Counted from the stretch's first letter, positions 48,887 to 60,329 are shown. The stretch: 64,000 bases of DNA from Gentiana macrophylla (GCA_026214975.1 JAOBSW010000335.1:59831-123830), one strand, 5' to 3'. A program made the numbers and translations. Notes: a model not told the origin generated them from the sequence alone.

Positions 48887-49414
48887 ATTGTCACATAGGC
48901 CGTATATGATCGATCTGCATCGCCCTTGATTTTGGACACCTTAACTTGATATGCGAAGTGGAAAGAAGTTGACACCGCCAACAAAGATGGCCAGGTTGAC
49001 AACATCTTTCGCGAAACGTAACATGTGAGTTACGAGGAAAAGACTCGGAGTCGATTCATAGGATTGTGAAACATCATAAGAGCGCCACTGCCGCCGCAAA
49101 GATGGCTATCTGACTTTGCTCATCCATGTCCTCAATCCTAGATAGAAGATTGTATGACCCCGTATTGACTTCGAGTTTTCAAAAACCAGTTCGAACACCA
49201 ACACCTAAATCACGAGGTTTCGGGATTTTTTTTATTCCTTATGCTTCCGCAGAGTGAGATTCACTGAGAATCCATCACCCAACCTCGACGATTGAAACGT
49301 GTTCCTTGAATTTTTTATATTTTTTCTTTCTCTCACCCGGTAATTACCGACTCCACTCGGTATTTACCGAGTGCGTTTTTTTTCTCTTTTTTTTAATTTT
49401 CTTTCCAAAAGGTG

Positions 49415-49466
<52 letters not shown>

Positions 49467-49588
49467 AGGGGGACAAGATAAGGGGAGGGGAATTTTTATT
49501 TTTATTCTTATTTTTATTTTAAACCTACCTACGAAAAACTTGATAACAAAAACTAGAAAAATTAATAAAACTAGACAACCGTACTGAG
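48887..49588 (-). other. G2 leader region
   Basis: Untranslated leader between the PBS and the ORF. It contains a TA tract at 49418-49464. No other feature is recognised. Confidence 0.5.
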
Positions 49589-49606
49589 TCCCCGGAAACG
49601 GCGCCA
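49589..49606 (-). other. primer-binding site of G2, tRNA-Asp
   Basis: The minus strand reads TGGCGCCGTTTCCGGGGA, with one difference from the tRNA-Asp complement, just inside the LTR end CCGAGACA. Confidence 0.88.
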
Positions 49607-49612
49607 AAAACG

Positions 49613-50074
49613 TGTCTCGGATTTTATAGCAAAGCAAAACAAACAAGTAATAAATAAATCCGGTTTACCCCAAGTGCAGGGATCGTAGTATAGCGATTAA
49701 AAACCGGAGTCGATCCACAAGGAATCGAGGTTGGTCTAGTTCTTAATTTTTCTAAAAGTGTCACGAAAAATAATAACTGGACAGAGGGTTGTCAATCCAA
49801 AGCCAGGAAAGATAATTACGAACCGAACTAACTAAGTTAATTCTAATCTATAAACTAAGAAGACAATAAAAATTGCTACGATTACTATGATGAAGACGAA
49901 GCTAAAAAAAGACAACGATTTTTCTTTCAAGTAATTTAACAACGAACAAGCAGTGATCCACCGATTCCTGCAACCCTCAATTTCGACTCTAGATTATCTT
50001 GTGGTGATTTAACGAAAATTGTGATTCACCTATCGAAGCTATGAACTCCTAATCTCTTAGAAAAGTTCGCCTAT
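49613..50074 (-). repeat. truncated 5' LTR of G2
   Basis: It matches 42460-42778 plus 44523-44680 of the 3' LTR, then stops at GCCTAT. The rest (U3 and most of R) is missing. Confidence 0.88.
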
Positions 50075-50095
50075 TGTTCGGTAAAAACACATTTT

Positions 50096-50113
50096 TGGCG
50101 CCGTTGCCGGGGA
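50096..50113 (+). other. primer-binding site, tRNA-Asp
   Basis: TGGCGCCGTTGCCGGGGA, identical to the G1 site. Confidence 0.92.
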
Positions 50114-50684
50114 ATCGGTAACGGTTGTCGGATTCTTTTAGGTATAAAATTTTATATCGATTCTAATTTTAATTCGTAGGTCTAAATTTTAGAATTACGT
50201 TTATTTTTGTTTTCGTTTTACCTTGTTTTATTTAATTTTATTTTCCTTCAATTATTTTCTTTAATTTTTGATAGTTATATTAGTTTCTATAAATTTTAGA
50301 TTTGTTTTTTTTTTCTTCGTAATTTTAGATTAGCCTTTATTTATTTCCGTACGTTCTTTTTAGTTTCCTTAATTATTTCTATTTCGTTTTTAAGTTTTAA
50401 GCCTTAGTTTTAGATTTTCGAAGTTTGGACGAGCGTTTAATAACTTGAACGCCCGTCCACTTCAATCTTGTTCCCCCGAACGACCGTTCATAAATCTGAA
50501 CGAGCGTTCAGCTCTGAACGAACGTCCACTTAACTTTGGGACTTGATTCGATCTGCTCAATCATCACTCCTTTTCTATCTTCTCTTCTCTTCTCTTTTCT
50601 TTTTCCCTCTAAACCATCAAACCTTTTCTAAACTTGTTCTAACAACCCTAAGGTTGATTTCTTCCTTTTCCTTTCTTCTGGTTT
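50114..50684 (+). other. Athila-like leader with ACGNNCGT motifs
   Basis: T-rich leader. Five ACGNNCGT-type motifs sit within 100 bp at 50428-50529 (for example GACGAGCGTT, AACGCCCGTCC, GAACGAACGTCC). Confidence 0.65.
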
Positions 50685-52211
50685 ATGCAAACGAGGAGTA
50701 AGAAGGGACTTCTAATCTTCGATCCCGAGCCTGAACGATCTATTCTTAGAAGGAGGCTTTTCCCTGATTTGGACATAATGGCGGATCAAGATCCACCAAT
50801 TCCAAATCCTGATCCCCAAGCTCAGTTAAATTTAATCCTTCAGCAGATGCAAGCTCTGCAGCAACAACAGAATCAACAAGCTGGCATAAATCAACAACTT
50901 CAACAATTTAGACAAAACCAGCTTAATCAATTGAACCAGGACCCCTACACCCCATATCTAAATCAAGATTTTCTTGAGGGGCATAGACCTATTCGTCCTC
51001 CTGACATGGGAGGAGTGAATTTTGATCTAAAGAACGGAGTAGTTGCTCTAGTTCAGAATAGCTCTTTCCATGGTACTGCTCAGGAGGATCCACACGACTT
51101 CTTGTCCACATTCGTACAAATCTGCGAAGCAGGCCATTATCCTGGTGTTGATTCTGAGATAGTCAAGTTAAAGCTATTTCCTTTTTCTTTGAAAGGTGAA
51201 GCAAGTCGGTGGTTTAAATCGTTGGCACATCATTCTCTCCATACATGGAATGATGTCAAAAGAGCCTTCGCTCTTAAGTGGGTTTCACCAGGCAAGATTA
51301 TGGAGATGAAACGGGAAATAGCTACGTTTGAGCAGTTGGAGGATGAGACTGTTGGCAAAGCTTGGGAGAGATTGAATCTCTTGATGAGGAAATGCCCCAA
51401 TCATGGATATGACAGACATGAGTTGCTGGAACTGTTCTATAGAGGTGTCTCCCAACCTAATAGAGACTATCTTGACTCCACAGCTCTTGGATCCTTCTTA
51501 GGGGGAGGCGATGAGACTGCCTATAGAGTGGCCGAAACCATCGCCAAGAACAATATGTGGTCGACCCCCAAGAAGACCAATGTCGTTAAGAAAGAAGGTA
51601 CTGCAAGCAGTCCTGATACAAAGCTGTTGGTTGCTCAGATGGAATTGATAAGCAAGTAGCTGGCCAATCTTGACGCGACCTTTCGATCTTGGAATGCAGG
51701 TAGGAACGGAGATGACGGAAGAAGTAAATTTAATGGATAATCAAAACCAACCCTTCCGAAACTTCAATCAAAGCCAGAACTACTCAGGATTTCAACGACA
51801 AAACTTCAATCAAGCCAAGTTACCACCCGGCCCTTCAAATTGAATTCTTTCAACTCAAACTATCAAAGGACGCTCCTAACTCCCAAAGTGAGCAGGTGGA
51901 TGGAACCAAACTCAAAATCATACCACCTCATGTGTCCTCAACACAAATTCGATGAGTTGGTAGACATGGTGAAGACCTTGTCTACTAGCGTTAAAGCTAT
52001 TGAGAGACAAGTTGGTCAGATGGCAGACCAGCAAGCAAGCAGACCTCACGGTAAACATCCGAGTTATACCGAGAGAAACCCAAAAGCTGATGTGAATGTT
52101 TTCACTGCCATTACACCACAATGGGAGTATGGACAAGAAGAGGAGTTGAATGAAGTAACGTTGAGAAGTGGTAAGAAGGCTGAATCCGGCAAGATGTCGG
52201 GAAATGAGTAG
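50685..52211 (+). pseudogene. Athila-like gag
   Basis: Structural protein of the retrotransposon particle. The start MQTRSKKGLL is about 570 bp after the PBS. Residues 40-95 are Gln-rich. Residues about 135-290 carry the plant retrotransposon gag domain, with AQEDPHDFLSTF, LFPFSLKGEASRWF, WNDVKRAFALKW and FYRGVSQPNRDYLDS. A TAG at 51657-51659 interrupts it. An Asn/Gln-rich stretch continues in a shifted frame (about 51740-51840), and a coiled coil ending in LNEVTLRSGKK, the conserved gag-protease linker, follows to 52211. No zinc knuckle is seen, which is usual for Athila. The stop and frame changes make it inactive as read. Confidence 0.88.
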
Positions 52212-52225
52212 CCCCTCCTGACGCC

Positions 52226-53090
52226 ATGAGTTCAGGAGGGGGAAATCAGAAACCACATGCCGAGGAAAGCAACGATGAGGAGCTTAGTGACAATTCTTCA
52301 GAGGACGAAAATAATTCTGATGATGAGGAAAGGAAGGAAAGTCAGAAAGCTGTATCCCTGACTAAGAAAAAAGAGGAAAAGTTCGTGAGATGGAAGGATA
52401 AGGAGGATGAGGCGATAAAGAATCAGGCCAGTGGGAATGATAAAGCCCTTCCTTTTCCCCCAAAAAGGAAAGAGAAAGCCCTCACTAATGACAAGCAGTG
52501 GATGGAGTGAGGAGGATGCTTAGAGACACTCAAGTTAGTATGCCCTTAGCCGAGGTATTAACTGAAATGCCTAAATGCTCTAAGTATCTAAAAGAATTTG
52601 TGGGAGTAAAGAGAAAGCTTGAGGGGATGGTGAAGAAGTGCTGCTGCGAGATTGCGCGATGGTTTCACGTGAAAGTCGCCGTTAGCGAGGTGACCCTGTG
52701 CGGACCTTCAATCTCATGTGAGATCGAAGGCCATTTATTCAAAATGTCTTATGCGACTCAGGGGCCTCTATTAATGTGATGCCATTAAACGTATGCAAAA
52801 GCTCGGGTTAGATAAAAAGATGCGGAACGCCCCTATTTCTCTTCGGGATGGTAGATAAATCTAGCCGGATGCAGCCGGTTGTGTAGCTAATGTTCTCCTT
52901 CAAGTTGAACATTTAGTCTTCCCCTACCGATCGGGTTATTCTAGACTATCCACCGATAAGGAGATGCCTCTAATTCTAGGCCGAACCTTTTAGACACTTC
53001 TAACGCTCTCATCGACTTCGCACGCGACGACGATTACTCTTAGAGTCGATGACACATCCGTTACCTTCACACGAGGACATATCCTCGAAA
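52226..53090 (+). pseudogene. Athila-like protease region
   Basis: Charged linker (52226-52510) ending in the conserved PFPPKR segment. Then VSMPLAEVLTEMPKCSKYLK (from about 52530), typical just before Athila protease. The aspartic protease active site reads CDSGASINVMPL, with the DSGA codons at 52755-52766, in a different frame from the preceding ORF. Later blocks (VILDYPP near 52938, LILGR near 52970) appear in further shifted frames. At least four frame changes occur within 600 bp. Confidence 0.8.
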
Positions 53091-53535
53091 GAGCCGTAAT
53101 TGATGAAATATCGCTTTGTCGAAGCTATCTATGAGGACGAAAAAGATGCTCGCTTTGAAGAAGCAAAATGGTCGACGGAGATAGGTGTTTCGAAGTTATT
53201 GAGGATCCAATATGATTGCGGACCATCTTCTAATTCATTACAGCCCGTCGTCATTGACGAGTCATCTTCACTCGCTCACACCGAGCTGTTAGTGAGTTAG
53301 AAGCATGGAGATGCCCAAAGAACAAACGATGATTTCAAAGAATCGAAGTCGGGAAGACTTCATCCTTGGTGAAGAAGAAGCTCGATGGGTAGTTGGGACG
53401 AGGTAGACTTTTGGAGAGAAACTACTCATTGGGAAGTAGATGATTGGGAAGAGTTGGCGTAAGAGCTTAAAGTGAAGAGTTAAGACAAATGATCGATCAT
53501 AGGAAAAGGAAGCAAGTGTTGACCGGAGGATTCCG
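53091..53535 (+). pseudogene. Athila-like pol spacer
   Basis: Poorly conserved linker between protease and RT, with an ORF at 53100-53300 of charged composition and no motif. It is retained as part of the broken polyprotein. Confidence 0.5.
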
Positions 53536-54700
53536 ATGGATGATTTGATCCAGACCTTTCCTGGGGTTGAGCCTCGGGAAGATGAGTTATTCTTTAGTCA
53601 ACCACTCCAAGCTCATAAGGAGAAAGGTGGCCCGTTAAAGTCTAGTATTGAGCAACCACCTCTCGATTTAGAGCTCAAACCGCTTCGAAACACCTTAAGT
53701 ATATCTTTCTTAAGGATGGAGATAAATTGCCTTTGATCATTTCTTCAAACTCGACCACGAGCAAGAAGCACTGGTGATAGAAGTGCTTAAAAAAAAGAAT
53801 ATCCTCGCGTTCGGATGGCAAGTGGGTGATATCCGAGGAATCACCAGATGTATGCATGCATAAAATCCGAACGGAGGAGGAGCTAAAAGGTTAGACAACC
53901 TCGAGAGAAGGCTGAATCCGCATACGCAGGAGGTTGTCAAGAAAGAAGTGATAAAGTGGCTTGACATGGGCATCATCTATGCAATCGCCCGATAGCGAGT
54001 GGGTCAGCCCTACTCAAGTTGTGCCAAAGAAGGCGGAATCACAAATCGAAAAGAATGAAAAAGGGAGGAAGTTGCCTTACGACTCGTGATGTGCCACTGA
54101 GTATGTATTGACTAACGAGACTTAATGAGGTTCTGCCAAGGACCACTTTCCCTACCTTTCATTGACCAACTTATTGAACGATCGAGTGGTCATAAGTATT
54201 ATTGTTTCCTTGATGGCTATTTCGCTACTTCCAGATAGCCATTGATCCTAATGACCAAGAGAAGACAACTTTACGTGTCCATCTCGGTACTTTTGCTTTT
54301 CGCAGAATGCCATTCGGCCTATGCAATGCACCCGCGACTTTTCAACGGTGCATGTTAGCCATTTTGATGGACTTGTGGAGCAATGCATGGAGGTCTTCAT
54401 GGATGACTTCTCGACTACGGCGATAGCTTTGATGAAATCTTAAAGAATCTAGATATGGTACTCCAACGGTGTGTAGAGAAAAATTTGGTGCTTAATCGAA
54501 AAATGCCATTTTCTAGTAGACGAAGGAATCGTTTTGGGACATAAGGTGTCCAATGTCGGTATTCAAGTTGATAAGGCTAAGGTCGAAGCCATTGAAAGGA
54601 TGACGTACTCCTAAGACGGTGAAAGAGGTAGGTACGAGGTTTTCTAGGTCATGTGGGCTTCTACGGGCGTTTCATTAAAGATTTTCTACCATCGCCAAGC
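53536..54700 (+). pseudogene. Athila-like reverse transcriptase
   Basis: RNA-dependent DNA polymerase. The block ahead of the domain reads QPPLDLELKPL (about 53655). Blocks of the catalytic domain appear in alternating frames: SEWVSPTQVVPKK (about 53994), KYYCFLDGY (about 54195), RRMPFGLCNAPATFQR-like coding (about 54300), and the catalytic EVFMDDF, with its Asp-Asp codons at 54402-54407. The fingers and thumb are present but split by numerous one- and two-base indels. Confidence 0.85.
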
Positions 54701-54714
54701 CTTTATCAAATCTT

Positions 54715-55200
54715 TTGAAAGATGATGTAGATTTCTTGTTCGATGCAAAGTGCAAAGAAGCTTTCAATTGTCCTGAAAGACAAGTTTATCGATGCCCCTA
54801 TTTTAGTTGCACCCGATCGACCAAGCCTTTCGAGTTGATGTGCGATGCCTCTAATTACGCCGTAGGCGCAGTTTTAGGTCAAAGAGTTGATAAAAGGTTC
54901 AGGCCCATTTATTATGCGAGCCGCACCTTGAACCCGGCTCAATGCAATTATACCACAACGGAGAAGGAATTCTTAGCCGTTGTTTTTGCCATTGACAAGT
55001 TTAGAAGTTATCTTCTAGGGTCTCAAGTTGTTGTATGGACGGATCATGCAGCCTACGCTACCTTATGGACAAAGCGGATGCAAAACCGAGGTTACTTGAT
55101 GGATTACGATTTTACAAGAGTTTGACCTTGTGATTAAAGATAAGAAAGGTAGTGAGAATATTGTGGTGATCATTTATCTCGCTTAGTAAATGAGGGTGCA
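54715..55200 (+). pseudogene. Athila-like RNase H
   Basis: Open for 136 codons. It includes KPFELMCDASNYAVGAVLGQ (first catalytic Asp), FRPIYYASRTLNPAQ, YTTTEKEFLAVVFAIDKF (catalytic Glu) and VVVWTDHAA (catalytic Asp). This is the longest clean pol block. Just after it, the segment corresponding to RWILLLQEFDL is scrambled by several indels (about 55096-55128) and the frame is lost. Confidence 0.9.
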
Positions 55201-55242
55201 GAGAATCACAATGATATAGGCATTGATTTTCCGACTGAGCAA

Positions 55243-56520
55243 TTGATGAAGCTTGAAACGGTTAGGCCGTGGTATGCTGACTACGTCAACTATTTAGCGA
55301 GTGGTCATTTAGAGGACATGACGATCGGGAGAAGAAAAGTTCTTTTCGATCTTAAATATCTCGTATGGGAAGATCCTTATTTGTTGAGTCCGCAAAGACG
55401 GATTGCTTTGAAGGTGTGTTCCGGAGCATGATCGGTGGGATATCCTAGAACAATGCCATAAGCGGTCCTACCGGAGGTCATTATGGAACACCAAGACGGT
55501 TGCAAAGATCCTTCAAGTTGGATTCTACCGCCGACTGTTTTAAAGATGCGAAGCCTTTTGTAAAGGTTTTGATAGGTGCCGAGAACCGACGGCGAGTAGT
55601 AGGATGGAAATGCCACTTAAGCCCATTCTTGAATGCTAAGTTTTCGACGTTTGGGGCATAGATTTTATGGGACCCTTTCCATCTTCGTGCGGTAATAAAT
55701 ATATCCTCGTCTGCGGTCGACTATGTTTCCAAGTGGGTTGAAGCCATAGCTACCCAAACTAATGATCATAAAGTCGTGAAGAAATTCTTGCAAAGAATAT
55801 CTTTACCGTTATTCGGCCGTCCGAGAGCACTCATTAGTGATGAGGGTACCCACTTTTGCAATGCGCCGCTTGATAAAATCCTTGATAAATATGGTGTCAA
55901 ACACAAAGTTGGTTCACCATATCATCCCCAAACGTGGCCAAGTCGAGGTAAGCAATCGAGCTTGAAAAGAATTTTTTAGAAGACCGTGAACAATAATCGA
56001 TCTAATTGAGTCTTAAGTTGGATGACGCGTTGTGGGCTTATCGCATCGCATTTAAAACCCCGATGGGCACGCTACCCTTCCAAATGGTCTGTGGAAAAGC
56101 TTGTCATTTACTGTCGAACTTGAACACAGAGCTTTCGGGCAATTAAATTCTTAAATTTCGATAGCCAACTCTGTGGGGAGAAACGGTTGTTACAATTGAA
56201 CGAGCTCGACCAATTCTGGACTTAGAGCGACATTTGAGAATGCTAAGCTTAGCAAGGAAAGAACGAAGATACTCCATGATGCTAAGATCAAGGACCGAGA
56301 ATTCAAAGTTGGTGAAATGGCTTTACTCTATAATACTAGACTTCACTGTTTCCGGGTAAACTCAAGTCTAGATGGTCTGGCCCCTTTGAGATTCTTGAGG
56401 TTAATCCAAGTGGAGTAATTACTTTGAACGGGTATGGTAATCAAGCTTTTAAAGTGAATGGTCATCGACTTAAGAAATATTTTGGGCAACCGAAGGAAAA
56501 GCCTGAGACTCTTTATTTCC
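55243..56520 (+). pseudogene. Athila-like integrase
   Basis: Integrase inserts the cDNA. The N-terminal part has PWYADYVNYLASGHL (55269 onward) and a zinc-finger remnant, CHKRSYGGHYG-like, at about 55450-55487. The core has [11 protein letters not shown] (first catalytic Asp, about 55650) and RALISDEGTHFCN (second Asp, about 55830), followed by YGVKHKVGSPYHPQT. The region of the catalytic Glu (about 55940) is frame-shifted. The C-terminal part ends with [11 protein letters not shown] and [14 protein letters not shown] sequence (56360-56480). It is broken in at least six places. Confidence 0.87.
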
Positions 56521-58203
56521 AAAGAAGAGATGAGAGTACAGATGTCCCTGATTTGTGAAGAGATTCCATCTTATTTCTTTGAGTCGATGATGACATTCCT
56601 ACCTTTACCTGTGAGGAACCTTCTCCCGAGACTCACGAGCATGTTAGCACACCTACGCCTATCATCGCAAGGACAAGGACAAGAAGAGTCGGTGTAGTTT
56701 GGAGAGAAAAGTTTAATGATCTTATAGCACATTTGACTTGTTGTTGTGGTGAAAATCATTTCCGCCCCAATACTTCTGATTCCGATACTGAGGTGGCGGT
56801 AGTCAAACCAAAGTGGCCCGATCCGGGTTGATCTTTTGAAATACGTGTCAAGCTATTGACATTAAAAGAGCGCTCCTAGGAGGCAACCTAGTTATTTGTT
56901 TTTTTTCTTAGGTTGTTTTATTGTTTTAGAAGTAGTACTTTAGTTGATTATGTGTTGATGGTTATTCCTCCTACATTCATTGTAAGTGTTTTGTGTTATG
57001 TGTTGCTCATATACCCGTGTACCCGAGATTATATGGTATGTCGAGTGTGGCGAGATACTTTTGAAGCGAGTTCGCAAGCTTTTATGTCCGTTGTTGCCTA
57101 TTCAAGTTGTAGCGGTACGTTCATGCTCCGGCCTGACCTCTGCCAACTTTCATCCGACAACCACTGTTGAACCAGCTAAGTTTCTTTTTCTTTTATTTGC
57201 ACATTCTGCGGACATAATGTGATTTAAGTGTGGGGGGGTAAATTGGGTATGTTTTCATGCTATATCCTTTGAAATATGAGTGAATGTTAAATTTCCACGA
57301 CATTTAAATTTTTGTTAGTCTCGAGCATGTGGTTGAAACTAAATGCTTGCTAGTTGTAGTTTTCTAATGATGATAGTATGTAACTTAGTGAGATAATTAT
57401 AGCATGTCTTTACTGTTATGAAGATAGTATTCATTTTTCACTCACGAAAGCCTTTGATATTGAAGCAAGATTTTTGAACTATATCCTTTCATTGTTTTAG
57501 TGATTTATCGTAGGAAGGTCAGTATAGTAACACCTTAGTTAGCCCGGGTGCTGTGAATATCATAAATTTTGAATGTGATAAGTGAGATGTAACTTATGTC
57601 TTGAAAAAAGAATGAATAAGTAGTGAATTATTAATAAATACGTTTGTCGGAAGCTGGTTTATGAGTTGAGTGAGGTAGAGTATACCACGTATGTCCTATA
57701 CCACTATGATGACCAGAAGCTCACGACAGTTGGAAGAAGCTACCTTACGATTTGAGTAGGTAGGGGATTATCTCGAAATGTCCTACTCTACTATGATGGG
57801 TAAAAGCTCATTCTGATATGCGTCAAATTTGAAAATTTTGGAAATGATGAGTAAAAATAAAGTGAAGTCTTTGTTATCATGGATCTTATACCCAGTAGAA
57901 CCGCATGATATCTTTGTAGGGATTATCCTAATGAGTGCGTGGGAAGGCTTTGAGTGGAGCTATTACACTTTATATCTAGGATAGTCATTGGATTTTTGAG
58001 AGGATATTTCTTTGAAAGGCTTGTTAAATTTGAAAAGGGCTTGTCACACATACAATCGAATCTATCTCTGTGATGGTATTGTTTGCTATAGTTGTGGTAT
58101 CTTTGGTTACGTGAGTTGAGATCTATGTGGATTGCATGAAAGTTGAGCTATAGTTTTGATTGTTTTGTCCGAGGACGTACAAAAAGCTAAGTGTGGGGGT
58201 GTT
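56521..58203 (+). other. Athila-like 3' UTR with two purine tracts
   Basis: The AGCGCT..GGAGGC box is at 56869-56890. A first purine tract (AAGTGTGGGGGGG) is at 57226-57238, and the LTR-proximal tract (AAGTGTGGGGG) is at 58190-58200. The duplicated module is at about 57653-57823, with a conserved GGGATTATCCTAATGAG block at 57919 onward. No ORF with family features lies between integrase and the LTR. Confidence 0.75.
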
Positions 58204-59702
58204 GTTAAGGCTATTTTTATATGATTATTAAGGGTGTATTTCATTATTATTTTCCCCACATTTGCATAATTTATCAAAGAATTAAGGGTTTAAGTGCAAT
58301 TATTTAGTAAGGATGATTTTAATATGGTTATTTGCAAAATTGATTGTTTTATGTGTTAAATTAATGGAATTATTATTATTTGAGTTTTATTACATTTTTA
58401 CAATGTTTATTTATCCTTTAGGAGGCTGAATTTCGAGTGCTAAAGAGGATAAATGAAGCTCAAGTCGAATTATTCAAGATAGAGTTGGAATAGGCTTGAA
58501 AAACAATGGATAAAGATGAAGAAATCCGATCCCAAGCAGTCCAGCCGAGCGTTCAGTCTCCGTTCATGATGGACGAGCGTCCATGAATTCGAACGGGCGT
58601 TCAAAGGCATAAAATCAATACAGAGAGTTCAGCCGCAGTGCGAACGAGCGTTTAATCAGCGTCTGGGAATTCCAAACGGGCGTCTGGTTGTTCAAACGAG
58701 CGTCCGGTGCCGACTTAAACCCTAACCGACTTAGCACTCTATAAATACAGCAGCAGCCCCAACCCTAAGGGGATACTTTTGATAGCCGCAATTTTCATAA
58801 AAGAACTGCGCCCCAAAACCACTTTTACACAGAGATGAATTTCTCCAATCCAACGATCTTGTTCAACATGATTGTTGACTAGAAGCCTTGCAGTGAGTCG
58901 ACGGAGGAAGCTTATCATCAACACAACCAACTAGAGAGTTCGATGCTTTATGATTAGTGAGTTTAATTTATAGTTTTTCATCACTTTGGATGTTGTTTTG
59001 TATTGTTCATGTTTTGTTTGAATTAACGATTCGATGAAACGATTTATCTATATCTATATGCTTGGATCTATGTATGAAAATATATTGGTTTAAGTTTTAT
59101 TTCGTTCATGTGATGCAATTAATTGTGTTATAAGAGATTATGCATAGTTGATTGAGTAGAGTTTGGGAACAAACTCGTGATCATGTTTGGCATGCTGTTT
59201 AGTTTGTTTGAAAAGATAAACGAAACCCTAGAATTTGGTTGTAGAATTCAATTGAATTCGTGAAAAATCACTACTAAAAACTATATCTTTAATTCACCAT
59301 CTAGTTGGGATTGTTGGTTGATGGGTGGAATCTAGTTGCCTCGCTGTGTTTTCCTTTAATTGTTTTAATCAAATCGTTTAGATTAAGTTTAGTTTAAGTT
59401 CTAGCTTTATAAACCCTAATTTCTGCTTTGTTTTCTCGCACTTACGCTTCGATTCAATTATAGTCGACGCCGTCCGCAATAGCGAGACGCCGTCCGTTAG
59501 ATTAAGCTTTGATCGCTCGTTCACTTTAGTGAACGCTCGTCCGTCTTTCTGTTTTCTTATTTTCTGCTTGTTTTTATTCCTGTTTTAGTTTTAATTCTTA
59601 GGTTTAGGTTTTAGTTAGTTTCAACCTTAGTAGATCGATAATTGTGACATAATCGATATAGATTTATACTTGAATTCGATAAACATTCCATTCCCTTAGG
59701 AC
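58204..59702 (+). repeat. truncated 3' LTR of the Athila-like element
   Basis: It starts TGTTAAGGCTATTTTTATATG after the purine tract. TATA box TATAAATA at 58740-58747, with an ACGNNCGT array directly upstream (58544-58709). It lacks about the last 100 bp of the LTR: at ATTCCCTTAGGACG it switches to 3' UTR sequence of the same family. Confidence 0.85.
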
Positions 59703-60329
59703 GAAAGCTGGTTTATGAGTTGAGTGAGGTAGGGTATACCACGTATGTCCTATACCACTATGATGACCAGAAGCTCACGACAGTCAGGAAAAGCTGCCTT
59801 ATGATTTGGGTGAGGTAGGGTGTTATCTCGAAATGTCCTATTCTACTATGATGGGTAAAAGCTCATTCTGAGATGCGTCAAATTTGAAAATTTTGGAAAT
59901 GATGAGTAAAAATAAAGTGAAGTCTTTGTTATCATGGATCTTATACCCAGTAGAATCCGCATGATATCTTTCAGGGATTATCCTCTTGAGTGCGGAAGGC
60001 TTTGAGTGGAGCTATTCTTCGCCTATATCTAGGATAGTCATTGGATTTTTGAGAGGATATTTCTTTGAAAGGCTTGTTAAATTTGAAAAGGGCTTGTCAC
60101 ACATACACTGAATCTATCTCTGTGATGGTATTGTTTGCTATAGTTGTTGTATCTTTTGTTACGTGAGTTAGAGATCTATGTGGATTGCATGAAAGTTGCG
60201 CTATAGTTTTGATTGTTTTGTCTGAGGACGTACAAAAAGCTAAATGTGGGGGTGTTGTTAAGGCTATTTTTATATGATTATTAAGGGTGTATTTCATTAT
60301 TATTTTCCCCACATTTGCATAATTTATCT
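59703..60329 (+). repeat. duplicate of 57652-58280 (3' UTR plus LTR start)
   Basis: It repeats the module, the purine tract (AAATGTGGGGG, 60242-60252) and the first 74 bases of the LTR (from 60256), with small differences. It ends abruptly at AATTTATC. Confidence 0.85.

Larger units (their letters stand above)
42460..50074 (-). mobile_element. non-autonomous Gypsy element G2
   Basis: Minus-strand element with its 3' LTR at 42460-46169, purine tract at 46170-46190, 3' UTR, one gag-type ORF (47960-48886), a PBS at 49589-49606 and a truncated 5' LTR (49613-50074). It is the sister of G1 in U3, 3' UTR and layout. It lacks protease, RT and integrase. The flanking duplication cannot be checked because the right end was lost where it meets the Athila-like element. 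A solo LTR (42779-44517) is nested in its 3' LTR. Confidence 0.88.
50075..59702 (+). mobile_element. Athila-like Gypsy element, autonomous type but decayed
   Basis: Plus-strand element with a tRNA-Asp PBS, long leader, gag, protease, RT, RNase H, integrase, a long 3' UTR, a purine tract and a 3' LTR starting at 58204. The 5' LTR is reduced to about 17 bases (TGTTCGGTAAAAACACA) at the junction with G2, and the 3' LTR is cut at about 59702. Every pol domain is recognisable, but the frames are broken many times. Confidence 0.9.
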
